Assembly: GCF_037126465.1 (NCBI RefSeq)
Contig: NC_088206.1
Coordinates: forward strand, 71,551,687 to 71,615,686
DNA length: 64,000 nucleotides
From: Ornithodoros turicata
Taxonomy: Eukaryota > Arthropoda > Arachnida > Ixodida > Argasidae
Direction of reading: 5' to 3'
The notes beneath the pieces are model-generated. The model saw nothing but the letters and a program-made list of their open reading frames with translations, was not told the origin of the DNA and did not search any database. Made by a program: the position numbers and the translations under genes. Every line of letters begins with the position of its first letter. The stretch's first letter is position 1. Positions 21,886 to 32,678 of the stretch are shown here, one piece after another.

Positions 21886-22395
21886 ACTAAAACTCACTGT
21901 CGTTTTGTAGCGTACGCAAGGAAGTATCACGCCCAAACTGCCCATGCGCTAAACGCAGAGCCACGTTTGGCGCATCAGGAGTATGCACCTATCGCGGTAT
22001 CGCTTTCGCTGCGCTATGTGACAGCGTTATTGCGCATGCGCAGTAATCACGTCGTCCATTGCGGCTCTTGCATCGAGAGCATGCGCGGAAGCAGTTTGCG
22101 GGCGAAAGCCCAGAATAGTTGTTGCGTAGCGTCTTTGGTAGCCTATGCAAAAAAGATTCGGTCCATTGAAACTTTCAATTGCCTCGTCATATGGGCAGAC
22201 TATACCAGATCACGCCGAAGACTATATTGGAACCTCAGCGGACCACACCATACGGTCATACCCTGCTTATCCCTAATACACTTATCTGGAAGGATGCCGC
22301 ACCGTCTCACTCAATTCATATTGTCGTAAAGTACTGTACCTCTGTGTACCATGCCGTACTGGACCGTATCCGTATTTTTTTTTGGGGGGGGGGGG

Positions 22396-22445
22396 AATTT
22401 CCCTCGTTCCTCTTCTTTGTTATCAATAAACATATCCCCCCCCCC
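22396..22445 (+). repeat. poly(C)-ended retroposon 3' fragment
   Basis: The sequence ATCAATAAACATAT followed by about ten C is the same 3' end as at 47358-47441 (CTCAATAAACATAT followed by C). A 12-G run lies immediately upstream at 22384-22395. Only about 50 bp of element is present. Confidence 0.6.
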
Positions 22446-22544
22446 GAATCACGCCACAGTCAGATCGCACCATTCCACCTCAACCATGTCACCATCATTT
22501 TTGTTGCGCAGCAGAAACCATTCCTTCTAGAGCATCACGGACAC

Positions 22545-22740
22545 GTACCACAGAAACTTCACCATCCGACCACGTCTATGTGTTTGGCCTGTGTTTTCCC
22601 GAGATGGTACGAAGCAAAATCTTTGACATAGTTCCCTATGAAGTCGATCCAGGACGTACCGTCCCCCTCCCCCGGAGCAACATGGCGCCATAACCCGCAG
22701 GCAGACCTCTGGTCAACGAAACGGCCCCCTCCAACTAACC
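22545..22740 (+). repeat. SINE family 2 fragment, diverged
   Basis: Body blocks TAGTTCCCTATGAAGTCGAT and CCAGGACGTACC, followed by a GCAACATGGCGCCATAACCC / GGCAGACC block shared with 43553-43690. The tRNA head is not recognisable. Confidence 0.5.
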
Positions 22741-23209
22741 AACTACCGCCCACCGCTCAACAGCCACAAAAACAAAGCTTTCGTATACAACAGCGCTGAC
22801 AGAATAGGTACGACCTCAGAGGTACTCAATTCAGGCTAGGTTCAATGACTTCTTTATAAGAAGGCAGTATGTGCGCGGGGAAAGATAGGCGGCCGAAATG
22901 GCTGTAACGTCGCGAGCGAACGTACCATTGTTGCCAGAAACTCGGTGCGAGAGTGCATTATTGACTGAGGGCAATCCAAATTACGGCCATAATGGAATTG
23001 GGCGCTCTCTCCTATGCACTGATTGCATGCACGGCTGCTCAAAGGACGTCGAAGAAGAGGGGGGGAGACTAAACAAATGGCCTCAAAGGTGCATCTTACC
23101 GCTAAAGCACGCGGACGCCCTCTGTCGTGAAAAACCAGGGAAAACGCTTTTCCTAGCAATGTCGTTCATAATGTATGTGTGATACCTTTTTTTTTTCTAA
23201 TACGGTACA
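22741..23209. other. unannotated sequence
   Basis: No gene. A short GAAAAACCAGGGAAAACGC piece at about 23127-23145 resembles the family 2 SINE block CCCAGGGAAAACCTC and may be a relic. Confidence 0.35.
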
Positions 23210-23385
23210 TGCACCGCGAAGCAAATGCGGCTATAAGCTGCGTGCAGAGGTGGACAGGTGCTGAGAGGACAGCGGGAGGGTACATTATTTGCGTCCTGGG
23301 CCGACTTCGCGGAGAACTGCGGCGGATACCGCAGGAGGTGGCAGGGTTCGAACCAGTCACCTCTCACTGATCAGCTGAGACATTT
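23210..23385 (-). repeat. SINE family 2, minus strand
   Basis: ACCGCGAAGCAAATGCGGCT, then GTGGACAGGTGCTGAGAGGA, then GTCCTGGGCCGACTTCGCGG, then GCAGGGTTCGAACCAGTCAC (inverted box B). It is missing the CCCAGGGAAAACC block, so it is internally deleted. Confidence 0.75.
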
Positions 23386-23680
23386 TTGTCATAACGTTTT
23401 CTTCTACACACACACACAGAAAGATTTATTTATTATCATTTATTACACACAGATTATAGAAAGCTATTACGGAATGTGTGTATAACTATGAAAAAGTTGA
23501 TAAATGACGTTCAAGAGTATATGTGCCATATTACTTGGCACGTCCGAATAACGATTATAAAACCCAATCGATGCAAAATCGAGCGAACACAAATAAGAAC
23601 CGAGTAGCCATAAAACGGAATCGAATACAAAGCGAACAGTTCTATAACCAGATCGGACACACACACACATGCAGCATGTA

Positions 23681-24380
23681 CAGGATGATTCGCGAACCAT
23701 TTCATTTTTTTTTTTTTTTTTTTCAGAATTAGGAAGCTCGCGGCGAACTTAGTCGAATACACCGGAAGCCGAAATTTCTAATGCTACAGCGAGTGCAAAA
23801 AAAAAAAAGAAATGTTAAAATCGGCTTTTTTTTACGCGCGTATTTCAACGGCGCACGAAATCGGCCGCAAAGACGCGATGAGAGGAGGACATGCCCCTGC
23901 CCTGTATCAATGGGAATCCATTAAGCCTCAGATTATTATCTCGATATCTCTACCTTTCCCTTTCCTCTTGTTTTTTTTTTTTTTTCAGTGTTTTGTCTAT
24001 CATCTGGGCAGGCTTATGTCCTCCTCTCATCGCATCTTTGCCGCCGATTTCGTGTGCCGTTGAAATACGCCCGTCAGAAAAAGCCGATTTTCACAATATT
24101 TTTTGCGCTCGCTATATAACATTAGAGATTTCGGCTTCCGGTGTATTCGACGAAGTTCGCGACGGGCTTCCTGATTTTGTAAAAAAAAATCGTTATGTTG
24201 ACTAGGGAAATTTCAGAGTTCAATTCAGAAATTTCAATTTATTGCAATTGAAATTCTACAAAAGTATTTTTTTTTTAAGATGGCAAACTTGAATGCCGCA
24301 CAGGAGCCGTTGACCGCATATTTTTTCCGTTCTACCGTTTTCTAATGGACCCCGAATGACATGGTTCGTGAATCACTCTG
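23681..24380. mobile_element. foldback element, about 700 bp, CAGGATG/CAGAGTG ends
   Basis: The left end CAGGATGATTCGCGAACCAT pairs with the inverted right end CAGAGTGATTCACGAACCAT; TA flanks both sides (23679-23680 and 24381-24382), as in Tc1/mariner-type insertions. The complementarity continues far inward: GCTCGCGGCGAAC, TACACCGGAAGCCGAAATTT and GATGAGAGGAGGACAT on the left all recur inverted on the right (about 23995-24180). The loop is about 90 bp. The right arm carries about 160 extra bases (24187-24345) matched on the left only by a poly-T. These extra bases resemble part of the element at 61567-62468 (TTGACTAGGGAAATTTCAGA there as TTGACTCGGGAAATTTCGGA). Confidence 0.85.
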
Positions 24381-24382
24381 TA

Positions 24383-25328
24383 TGTACGGGTAAAAATATG
24401 TGTAACAACATGTATATACGCGATATATTCATGCGACTCAGACTCACAGAGTTGCGCGTACTTTTGATTTTATGCCTTTGTTCAACCACTGTCACCTCTG
24501 ACGTCGAAGCGGGAATGAAAGGAAAATCTCATATTCAAACAGCAGCATTTCATGCACTATCATCATCTCGGTGGAAACGAAGTGCACGGTAGCGCCATCT
24601 ATCAGATCCAGCATAATGGGACACGTCGTCTGCAATCGTTGGAGTGACCTAATGATACTCATCGCAGTTGGAAGCATTAACAAATTAGCTCTTTAATTAG
24701 ACATCGTCCCCTCGTTTTCCCAAATGAGAATTCGCAGCGTAATTGCGTTTGCTGGAAAAAGACATTTGAAACCCGTCGTCGAACTTCGTCGACTTGGCTT
24801 TTTTTTGTTCCAAGAGTCAAAAACTTCGTTTACCTCGTTGAGCAAATTGACTTTCTAGTGGGGGCTGTACATGAAGAAGCTTATTGTAGCGTTATTATAT
24901 ATATATTTATTTATTTCACTGACGCGTTCCTGTTAGTCTCGCAAATTGGGACTTCTTCATACCCCCCCCCCAATACTAATTTCCAATCCAATTTCGTTAT
25001 ATTCGATTTTAATGGGTTTGTTACACGTCTAGTTTTCTTTCGTCTGAAGAAACTGACAGTCGTATATGCTGTGGGAATTATTAGAGCGTTAATTTGATTG
25101 GTGCCTCCGGGCGCAAAAATTGCGCCATTTTACTCATATTTTTCTACTTTCCTTTGCCGTGACGGACGAAGAAGTAAAGTGCCAACATTTAGCGATTTTC
25201 TTGAATAGTTGAAACTGTTATTACGATGGTAATATTTATTACAATTTACAGAGTGGATTTTGTATGTGCCCCATGTTATAGTCCGTTAGTCCATAACTGG
25301 GAGTTTCTATAAAAGTACTAAAAAATAT
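24383..25328. other. unannotated sequence
   Basis: No gene is recognised. It holds a (AT)n/(TTTA) stretch at about 24894-24918 and a C run at about 24962-24971. Confidence 0.4.
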
Positions 25329-25393
25329 TATATATATATATATATATAGATATATCTTGAAAAGTTGGAGTTGGATCGGACGGCTACGTAATT

Positions 25394-25623
25394 ATAGTTG
25401 AAATAAATGGGAGACAGAAGACGAAAGTAGGGGAAGTAACAAAAAAGGGGTTTATTAAAACTTAAAAATCATAAAAGTTAGGGAGGATGTCTACGTTACG
25501 GCGGAGCTTCCGCCGTAACGTAGACATCCTCCCTAACTTTTATGATTTTTAAGTTTTAATAAACCCCTTTTTTTTTGTTACTTCCCCTACTTTCGTCTTC
25601 TGTCTCACATTTATTTCAACTAT
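25394..25623. repeat. near-perfect 230-bp palindrome between TA microsatellites
   Basis: The left arm (25394-25505) and right arm (25509-25623) are reverse complements apart from one substitution and a few extra bases in an A/T run. They are separated by only three bases (GCT) within GCGGAGCTTCCGC. The arms include GGGGTTTATTAAAACTTAAA and GGAGGATGTCTACGTTACGG. (TA)n tracts flank both sides (about 25329-25350 and 25618-25672). It could be a young long-TIR MITE inserted in a TA microsatellite, a recent inverted duplication, or an assembly artefact. Confidence 0.9.
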
Positions 25624-25627
25624 ATAT

Positions 25628-25673
<46 letters not shown>

Positions 25674-25674
<1 letters not shown>

Positions 25675-26532
25675 CGATCACACTTGGTAACCGAATTGAA
25701 ACCGAAATCCAAGTCACAAACACCAAATCTTTCCGTTCAGCGTAATCTGTTCACCTGCGCACGTCCCTGTACCACGCTTATAAGGCACACAGGTTGTTTC
25801 ACACTGAATAAAAAAAAAGATCAGCAAATCACATCAACGCACAAGACATCCCGCAGGAATAAGAGTCAAAGCAATAGTTTCGATAACAGGCGCGAATAAC
25901 CTGTCACAACCACCCGAGGGAAGATTCCAGCATCTCCTCCAATCCGATTTTTCATATAGGACAATCTGTCGCTCCTTTCACCAAGATGACCATAAGTGGA
26001 AGAACCCCCCTATGCACTAATGTGCTGGCGCGGTTAACGGTCCCTTTCCTTTCCCCTCACCGCACTGTAGGGGATTCGCACGCTGCTAAATATTGCATCT
26101 CCCTTCCCTATATACTTCCAGCCCCACTTCCTTCTTGACATGGTTTAGTTCTGCGCATGGCATAAGAGAAATAGCGTATAGTATACAGTATGTGTTTTTG
26201 CGGACGCGCCGAACAGAGGGGACATCCAGCTGTGCGACCCCCACTAGGGTGATGAGTTGCTGCGCCATTCAGGGACAATGTGTCAGTTGCATGACTTCTT
26301 TTTGCTTCGTCTTCTGCTTCGTGCTAATTGGCAGTAGAAAGAAAAAGGAGAAGGATGCAAGTGAACACTATGAAAGAAACCGTACGAAATCGAAGCGCGT
26401 GTTGATTGAGCCATCATACGTCGTCGTCGTCATCATCATCATCATCAGCGGTCAATCAATGTATAGGAAGCCGCTCACAAAGTAGCAGGACCGAAGCGCT
26501 GGTGGTAAGTTAAAAGGCAGCTGAGTAGAAAA
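25674..26532. other. unannotated sequence
   Basis: No gene is recognised. A (CAT)n tract lies at about 26428-26447. Open frames (for example 25684-25899 and 26093-26485) show no domains. Confidence 0.4.
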
Positions 26533-26670
26533 TAGGGGCAGATCCAGACCCACCGTTTATTTTTTTTTTTTGTCGGAGCGCGTACTGGAGAAGGGGAGAG
26601 AGAAATTCCATGGATAAATTGACGTTTTGGGGGGCGATCGCCCCCCCCCCTCTCCTTGGATCCGCCCCTG
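26533..26670. mobile_element. small MITE with AGGGGCGGATCCA-type ends
   Basis: The left end (T)AGGGGCAGATCCAGACCC and the inverted right end CAGGGGCGGATCCAAGGAGA are imperfect TIRs of a CAGGGGCGGATCC style common in arthropod hAT MITEs. A C run (26640-26650) and a poly-T lie inside. No clear target duplication is visible. Confidence 0.6.
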
Positions 26671-27304
26671 AGAAGAAGGCAGCTAAACTGGGATACAATA
26701 TGCATCGACACACGAACAAGATAAACATTAAAGAACACCATGTCGAAGAGTATGTGCTGGTCAAATCATACCTACAATTATGCATGAAATTTGACTATTG
26801 GCTCATTTGACTATCGCTCGACAGCAGCAACACCGCAACAATTCCTGCATTTACAATCTTCACGCTACGGTTATTTGGATCAACTATTGTTCGACCAACT
26901 CTTGGTTTTCGGTGACACCGAATGTGGCAGTATGTACAATGAACGCCAGCTACGCTAAAGGAGGCCCGCTCGCTGTCTCGACGTGACGTAATTGTAGCTC
27001 TTCTAACCACAGTCAAGTTTTCATCAAGAGTAGTCACGGACTTCAGACTGAGGGAGGAAAAGACTAAAATGGACCTCAGGGTAAACCAATGAGGCTAGTG
27101 CAAAATTTCAAACCCTGAGACTATATAGGGAACACGAAGGGACAGACACAACATGAAGTCATCAACTTCACTGGCTCGCTTGCTTCTCAGCCATCTTTTC
27201 AAATGAAGCTAAGTTACCTTTTTCGACTGAATCGAAACTATCACGACATCTACGACTAAGGAACTACCACGAAACTCAGACTGAATAAATGGAACTATAG
27301 TTAG
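26671..27304. other. unannotated sequence
   Basis: No feature recognised. Short open frames only. Confidence 0.4.
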
Positions 27305-27306
27305 TA

Positions 27307-27906
27307 CCCCTGTCACACGGACACTTTCGATCCGCATTGAGCCAATGCTCATCGAGCTCAATGCGGATCTGGCGCTGCTACACGGACACGTTCGAGCAGG
27401 ATCGAACTGCGATCCTACTTAACCCGATCCTGTTTGTTAAACGGGATTGAGATTCTCGAGACGGATTGAAGACCGTCATTGGCATCCTCGAACTCACCGA
27501 ATTTGTAGTAGTCAACATTAGTCAACAACAGTAGTCAAAAACATTACATTAACTTGCAAGTGTCCTACACAAGCCAATGGAATTTCGCGGTTACGGTTTT
27601 AGTCTAAGTATGACGGGCGACTGCGTTTGCTCATTTGTTTAATCTCGACCACTCTCGACACCGCGCCCCCCGTAAGGGCTTAGTAAACATCACAATGCGG
27701 AAATGGATGCGGCTATCCTCGACTTTTTAGGAACATATTTGTCAATCTCAGCGTACTGTCTCGGGACTGTTAGCGCCGCCTGTCGACGAGCCAACCTTTG
27801 AATACGCATTGAGTTGAATCATGTAGCAGCATCGCTCACCGAACGCTCTTGAGAAACTCAATGCGGATCGGACTCAATCCGCATTGAAAGTGCCGTGTGT
27901 CAGGGG
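27307..27906. mobile_element. 600-bp TIR element, CCCCTGTCACACGG ends, TA-flanked
   Basis: The left end CCCCTGTCACACGGACACTT and the inverted right end CCCCTGACACACGGCACTTT match closely, and the inverted complementarity goes on through the CAATGCGGAT block. TA flanks both ends (27305-27306 and 27907-27908). Subterminal GATCCGCATTGAG and CTCAATGCGGATC words repeat several times near each end. There is no coding capacity. The superfamily is unclear from the ends alone. Confidence 0.78.
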
Positions 27907-27922
27907 TATTACAGCAAAGGAC

Positions 27923-28718
27923 CAGACCTGTACAAAATACTGCGCAAAAGTATTTAAAATAAGATACTAAATACTCTACGTAAAAAGTATTTAAAATAGA
28001 GTACAAAATACTCAAAACTGAAAGTAATTTGAGTAGAGTACTAAATACTCTAAGAAGTATTTAAGATACTCTTTAAAGCACTTTAGTATTAGCTGTAAGT
28101 GAAACGCGTATTCTGAACGTGGACAAATGAAAGGAATAAACTTCATCAGCCATGCTGAAGCATATCTTTCATTTGCAACGTCTTGGTGTCAATGTTTGGT
28201 GAACTTTGATGAACCCAAGTAAACTTTGTTGATATGTTCTGAACCAATTCGTAATCCGTCCTGTATATCCGTTCGGATCTTTCAACCTGTGGCACGTGTT
28301 TATTGGTTTGGTGACCAAGGAAATAAATGCTGGGATTCTCTTCTACCTAATCCCCTGGTGATTCACCTGGCAATATGAATAGGAACGGCTTTCTGACGAA
28401 GTTGGCTATTGACAAGCAAGGTGGGACCAGCCTATTATACAAGAGGATATGACAGATTCGCGAATTCCCGAAAAAAGAAAGAAGACAAGGGGGTTAAATT
28501 CCAGTGAGCTGAAAATCTCGGCACGGAGGTAAGTGTGCTGGATATGGCTTGACCAGGAAGGAAAGTACTTTGAGTACTGAGTAGCAAATACCGAAAAAAG
28601 TATTTTAAATACATTAAAAATACTTGTCACAAAAAGTATTGAGTGAAGTACCAAAATACCGGAAAAAGTATTTAAAATACTGTATTTTGAGTACGTACTC
28701 AAGATACGTACAAGTCTG
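27923..28718 (+). mobile_element. hAT-type non-autonomous element, 796 bp, copy 1
   Basis: Starts CAGACCTGTAC and ends GTACAAGTCTG, flanked by perfect 8-bp duplications CAAAGGAC (27915-27922 and 28719-28726), the hAT signature. Both termini are packed with AAGTATTTAAAATA / AGTACTAAATACTC variants over about 150-200 bp. The centre (about 28090-28560) is non-repetitive and contains no transposase motif. The copy at 48329-49124 is the same length, inverted, and by eye about 95% or more identical. It inserted 8 bp beyond the preceding 600-bp element. Confidence 0.92.
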
Positions 28719-28726
28719 CAAAGGAC

Positions 28727-29388
28727 TGATACCAAACTATCCCTTCAGCTAAGACAAATTAAGAATAATCCTGAATCAGGGAACAAACTAAACTTCTTGA
28801 CTCCAAAGAAGGCTCGAGGCGTACAACCTGCGTACACAGTAAAAGGGACGCCTGAGACCTTTTACTACCATTCCATCCCCCCCCCCCTCCTCGTATCCGG
28901 TTCCTCGAGTTCCGCTGCTCGTGTTCGCAAGTCCGTGGAAGACGAATCGCAGAAAGGAACTATTTCCGCTTCCTCTGCACGTTCGCCATTTGTCGCGTGT
29001 CGCCGCCATTGCCACCCCTCGACTTTCACGCACGCACAGGAAGAGTGTGTGTGTGTGTGTGTTCAATTCTAGGGGGTGTGAAAGTGAGGTGATGCAGAAC
29101 GCCATTCTCGGTGATTTACTTTCACGTTCTCCGTCCCCAAAGGTGCCTTTTCTAGAAGACGAACACAGGAGACTTTCTTCCGATATGGGATTTTGTTGTC
29201 CTTTTCAGAACGTTCCTTTTTCTTTTTTTTTTCTTTTTTGTTTTACGGGGTCAGCTCGTATCTGTGTGAGTCTACTGTAGCCAAAAATCGAACGATTTTT
29301 TTTTTTTTTAGTAATACAATGAACGTACAATATCAAATGTGGGACTGCGATGTGACAATGGAACAAGCCGGTGATGTAGTCCCATATA
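28727..29388. other. unannotated sequence
   Basis: No gene is recognised. A C run at about 28879-28887, a (GT)n tract at about 29045-29062 and poly-T runs produce several spurious open frames. Confidence 0.4.
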
Positions 29389-29390
29389 TA

Positions 29391-30237
29391 CAGGGTGTTT
29401 CACCTATATGGGTGATAAAAAATGCTAACTTGCGACGTCCTCGCCGGAGGATTGTCGGGCTTTCGGGCATGTACCTTCTGGAAACTTTTTGCCATCATTG
29501 AGGAAGGCTATGGACAATTTTTAATTCCGGTAAAATTTTTTTGTTTTTTCGATTGAACTTTGAAAATTGCCAAGCGGACCTCACATTTTTTTACAGAAAT
29601 ATGATTGCCCTCCACGGATAATCGCTGACCCAACAAAAACTATGGGCACTATCGCAACAGAAATAGTCGAAAAAAATCAGTAAAAATTACGCTTGAGCCC
29701 CACCTGCTTGATTTTCGCAGAAAAGCGCGCGCGAAATCTGCGTCTAGACGAGAAAGTGCTTTCATTTGTCTTGGCTTCTTTGTGATAAGACGGTTGTTTT
29801 GTTTTCTTGTGATAAGTCGGTTGTCACCGGCATCAAGGTCAACGCGGCGCAAAGAAAGGTAAAACAAGACGCGGGAACACTTCCTCCTCTCCCCGAAAAT
29901 TCTGTGCGCTTTTCTTTACGACAATCAAGCAGGCGGGACTACAGCCGAATTTTTACAAGTTTTTTAGACTATTTCTGTTGCCATACTGCGCATAGTTTCG
30001 GTTGAGTGTGTGGTTATTCGTGGAGGAATTCATACTTCTGTTAAAAAAAAAGTGAGGTCCGCTTGGCAATTTTCAAAGTTCGACTGAAAAAATAAATTTC
30101 CCGCAATTAAAAATTGTCCAAAGCCTTCCTCAATGGTGGCAAAAGTTTCCAGAAGGTAATCTGCCTAGTGTCCGACAATCATCGGGCGAGTACGTAGCCA
30201 GTTTGGAATTTTTTATCACCTTAGGCGAAACACCCTG
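29391..30237. mobile_element. foldback element, 847 bp, CAGGGTGTTTC ends
   Basis: The left end CAGGGTGTTTCACCTATATG and the inverted right end CAGGGTGTTTCGCCTAAGGT are TIRs flanked by TATATA on both sides. The arms are very long: blocks such as CTTCCTCAATG, AATTGCCAAGCGGACCTCAC, AGAAATAGTC and CACCTGCTTGATTTTCG on the left all recur inverted on the right, so roughly 330 bp on each side pair and only the middle (about 29740-29870) is loop. The centre contains a local duplication (GTGATAAGACGGTTGT then GTGATAAGTCGGTTGT). No coding capacity. Confidence 0.9.
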
Positions 30238-30284
30238 TATATACTCAATGTGACAAAACAAGCATTTGTGCTACTCAATTTCGT

Positions 30285-30765
30285 AAGAGCGCCTCGAAGC
30301 AACTGTTCGTATAGGCGGCGTACGGCATAGTACGGCAAGTCCAGGAAACTGTATGGCATGGAGTGCATTCGTTATTCCGGCTGTCATAACGCTACTCTAC
30401 CGTCGTTCGCACGTAAGCGCTCGAAGGCATACCTCCCAACGGTAACTGACACATGTTTCCGCCTGTTCGCGGGCTCATCCTCATGTGTCCTGCTGCCTCC
30501 CATATGACGTCTTTTTTTTTCTTTTTTCAGACGTGGACAGGCCAAGAGAAGAGGACAGCAGGAAGGAGTGGGGGACAGGGGGGGGGTTATTATGCGTCCT
30601 TGGCCGACTTCGTAGGAAACTGTGCGGACATTCGTCAGGAAAGTCTGCCGGAAAAACCCAGGGGAAAACCTCAGACACTTGGTGCCGGGATGCAAACTTC
30701 ACTTCACGTCACTCGGCCTGGAAAGCGATCATTCTAACCACTACGCCACGCGATCTGGTCTCCAT
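30285..30765 (-). repeat. SINE family 2, minus strand, interrupted
   Basis: The 3' end (GCGCCTCGAAGCAACTGTTC, about 30290-30325) is separated by about 200 bp from the rest (ACGTGGACAGGCCAAGAGAA at about 30530 through GGCCGACTTCGTAGGAAACT and GGAAAAACCCAGGGGAAAAC to CTAACCACTACGCCACGCGA at about 30754). The intervening 30331-30529 is unrelated sequence, so either a later insertion split the SINE or two partial copies lie side by side. Confidence 0.65.
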
Positions 30766-30812
30766 GTGTCTTCAAATAACCGTAGTTACAAAGTATAGCA
30801 CGTCCATATTAA

Positions 30813-31368
30813 AGGGGCACGGAAAGACTCGAGAACAAAAATATCGGGATAACTAGAAATTTAGGATTACAAGCTCTCGGACACACATTCGCACAAAGGC
30901 TACGAGTGCAGCGAGTAAAAGTCGAGCACAAGAGAGCTTTGAATCTCGCGGGTCAGGAAACCTGCTCCCCTCGGCTGCCAGTCTGCAACGTCACGCGTCA
31001 CGTGCCTCGTCAATACTGAGGCGAGCGCCCCTTCCTTCGTTTTTTCTTTGTTCTTTATTTTCAATTTCTTCTTCTTTTCTTCCCTTTTTTTTTCAGTCGC
31101 ATTTCCCGGCGACCTTCCCGTGTCTCGACAGGTCGCGCTCTCCAGCTGATCATTCTCGGTGGCCAATGAAGACTCCTCTGCTACCTGACGTCACGAAACG
31201 CGAGGAGCCGCTGGGCGAGGCCGCCGCGGCTGCGCGCTCTCTTGCAAAGCAATTTTCTCAGTTACTTCGCACATCGCAGTGGAAATATTGTGCGTGGCGG
31301 TTCCTGAAGGTAGTATGCTCGTATGACGCGGTAAATAAACATGTGTTTCAAGTGCATTCCACGCTCCT
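30813..31368. mobile_element. TTAA-flanked TIR element, 556 bp
   Basis: TTAA at 30809-30812 and 31369-31372 borders AGGGGCACGGAAA on the left and, inverted, AGGAGCGTGGAA on the right. A TTAA duplication is the piggyBac mark, although typical piggyBac termini start CCC, so the family is left open. The element at 54552-55151 has the same architecture. The interior is GC-rich with a T/C-rich stretch in the middle (31038-31095) and no transposase. Confidence 0.65.
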
Positions 31369-31372
31369 TTAA

Positions 31373-32365
31373 CAACCATTCCCCTTCTATGACCCTCGTG
31401 GTCTAAAATAATTGCCATAGATGTAACGAAGTGCTCACGCGGGAAGGATCAATAAAAACTACAATGAACACGTGACTAATATTAGACACGGGAGGGAAAA
31501 AAAAATGTCGCAGCTTTCTCTCTGCAACAAATAATGGCCCCCCACGGAATTGCCAACCTCCGTATTCCGAGGGGGAAAAAAACTCACCCGTTCAAGCTCT
31601 CAACGCTTCCATTCGACATACCGTACAGAAAGAAGAAAGTGGTGAAACGTTCGGAATGCGATTACCCAAAGAACGAGAACTCTTCGCAAGAAACAACACG
31701 CGAATCTTTGCAACGACGTCATCCTGAATTCCCTCCCTTCTTTTTCTTATTTAATTTTTTATTTCGCTTGTTTTGTCCATTTTTATCACCCTCTGCGCCA
31801 ACAGATAGCAAGCAATGCGGGAATAGCTGGAGAGGGAAAAAGGATAAAGTCCCGAATTGCCACATCGGCCGAATCGTTCCCGGAGGAATCGCAGAGTGCG
31901 CGAGACAGCCCCGATTCCGTCTTTCTGAAATAATCTCCGAGGAGCCATCGCGATAAATAATGGCACATCACGCCAATCCGTCCCCCCTCCCTTCCTCCCC
32001 CTCCCCTCCTACAATGCATTTGCAATGAGCCCAATGCTGATGACTTCCTAGTTTTGCGTCATCTGTAATCCAGTATCGCTCGCAGGTACCTTGCTCGTTC
32101 GATCTGGAAACTCATGTCATCTAACGGTCGTTAAGGTGCTAATGTTTAATGCTTTCGTGCCCAGTAAAACGAGTTTCGTTTTGTTTAGCTCTGATTTGAG
32201 TGTGGAAGATGGAAGAAATGTGCGCGTGCGCTCTTTGCGTGAGAGCGGGTGTGAAAGGCAGCTTCACTGCAGAATAGCTGTGTCGCGCAGGCAAAGCACG
32301 ATTTAAAGGAGACGCTCGTGGACCGCGAAATGGCATTACTCTTTACTGGTTACTCGGTTATTCTG
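31373..32365. other. unannotated sequence
   Basis: No gene is recognised. A 140-residue open frame at 31534-31956 has no recognisable domain and runs through T-rich sequence. C-rich CCCTCCC runs lie at about 31981-32010. Confidence 0.4.
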
Positions 32366-32600
32366 CGTTAGCACTGCGAAGCAACTGAGCTACGAGTGGT
32401 GTGCAAACGAAGACAGATGGAGAGAGGACAACAACAGGAAAGAGTATGTGTCCTGGGCCAACTTCAGGGCGAATTGTGTCGAGATCCTCTGAAAGGTCTG
32501 CCGGAAGAAGTCATTCGGTGGCAGGATTGGAACCCACAACCTCCCAATCTTTAGTACGAGTTAGGCTATACCACAACTCGGTCTGCTATTGGTTCGGACA
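32366..32600 (-). repeat. SINE family 2, minus strand, diverged
   Basis: GCGTTAGCACTGCGAAGCAACT-like start (first 20 bases match with gaps), AGACAGATGGAGAGAGGACA, GTCCTGGGCCAACTTCAGGG, then the head with inverted box B GATTGGAACCC (one base off). Internal deletions make it shorter than the copy at 8295. Confidence 0.72.
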
Positions 32601-32678
32601 AGGTAGCACCTTAGCGGTTAGAACACATGGGCTGGTTTGCGGTGTTATCTAGGGAGATAAACAGCAGTCTTGGCCATG

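Noticed and set aside
31534..31956. 140-residue plus-strand open frame
   Set aside because: Contains a T-rich Phe stretch and no recognisable motif.
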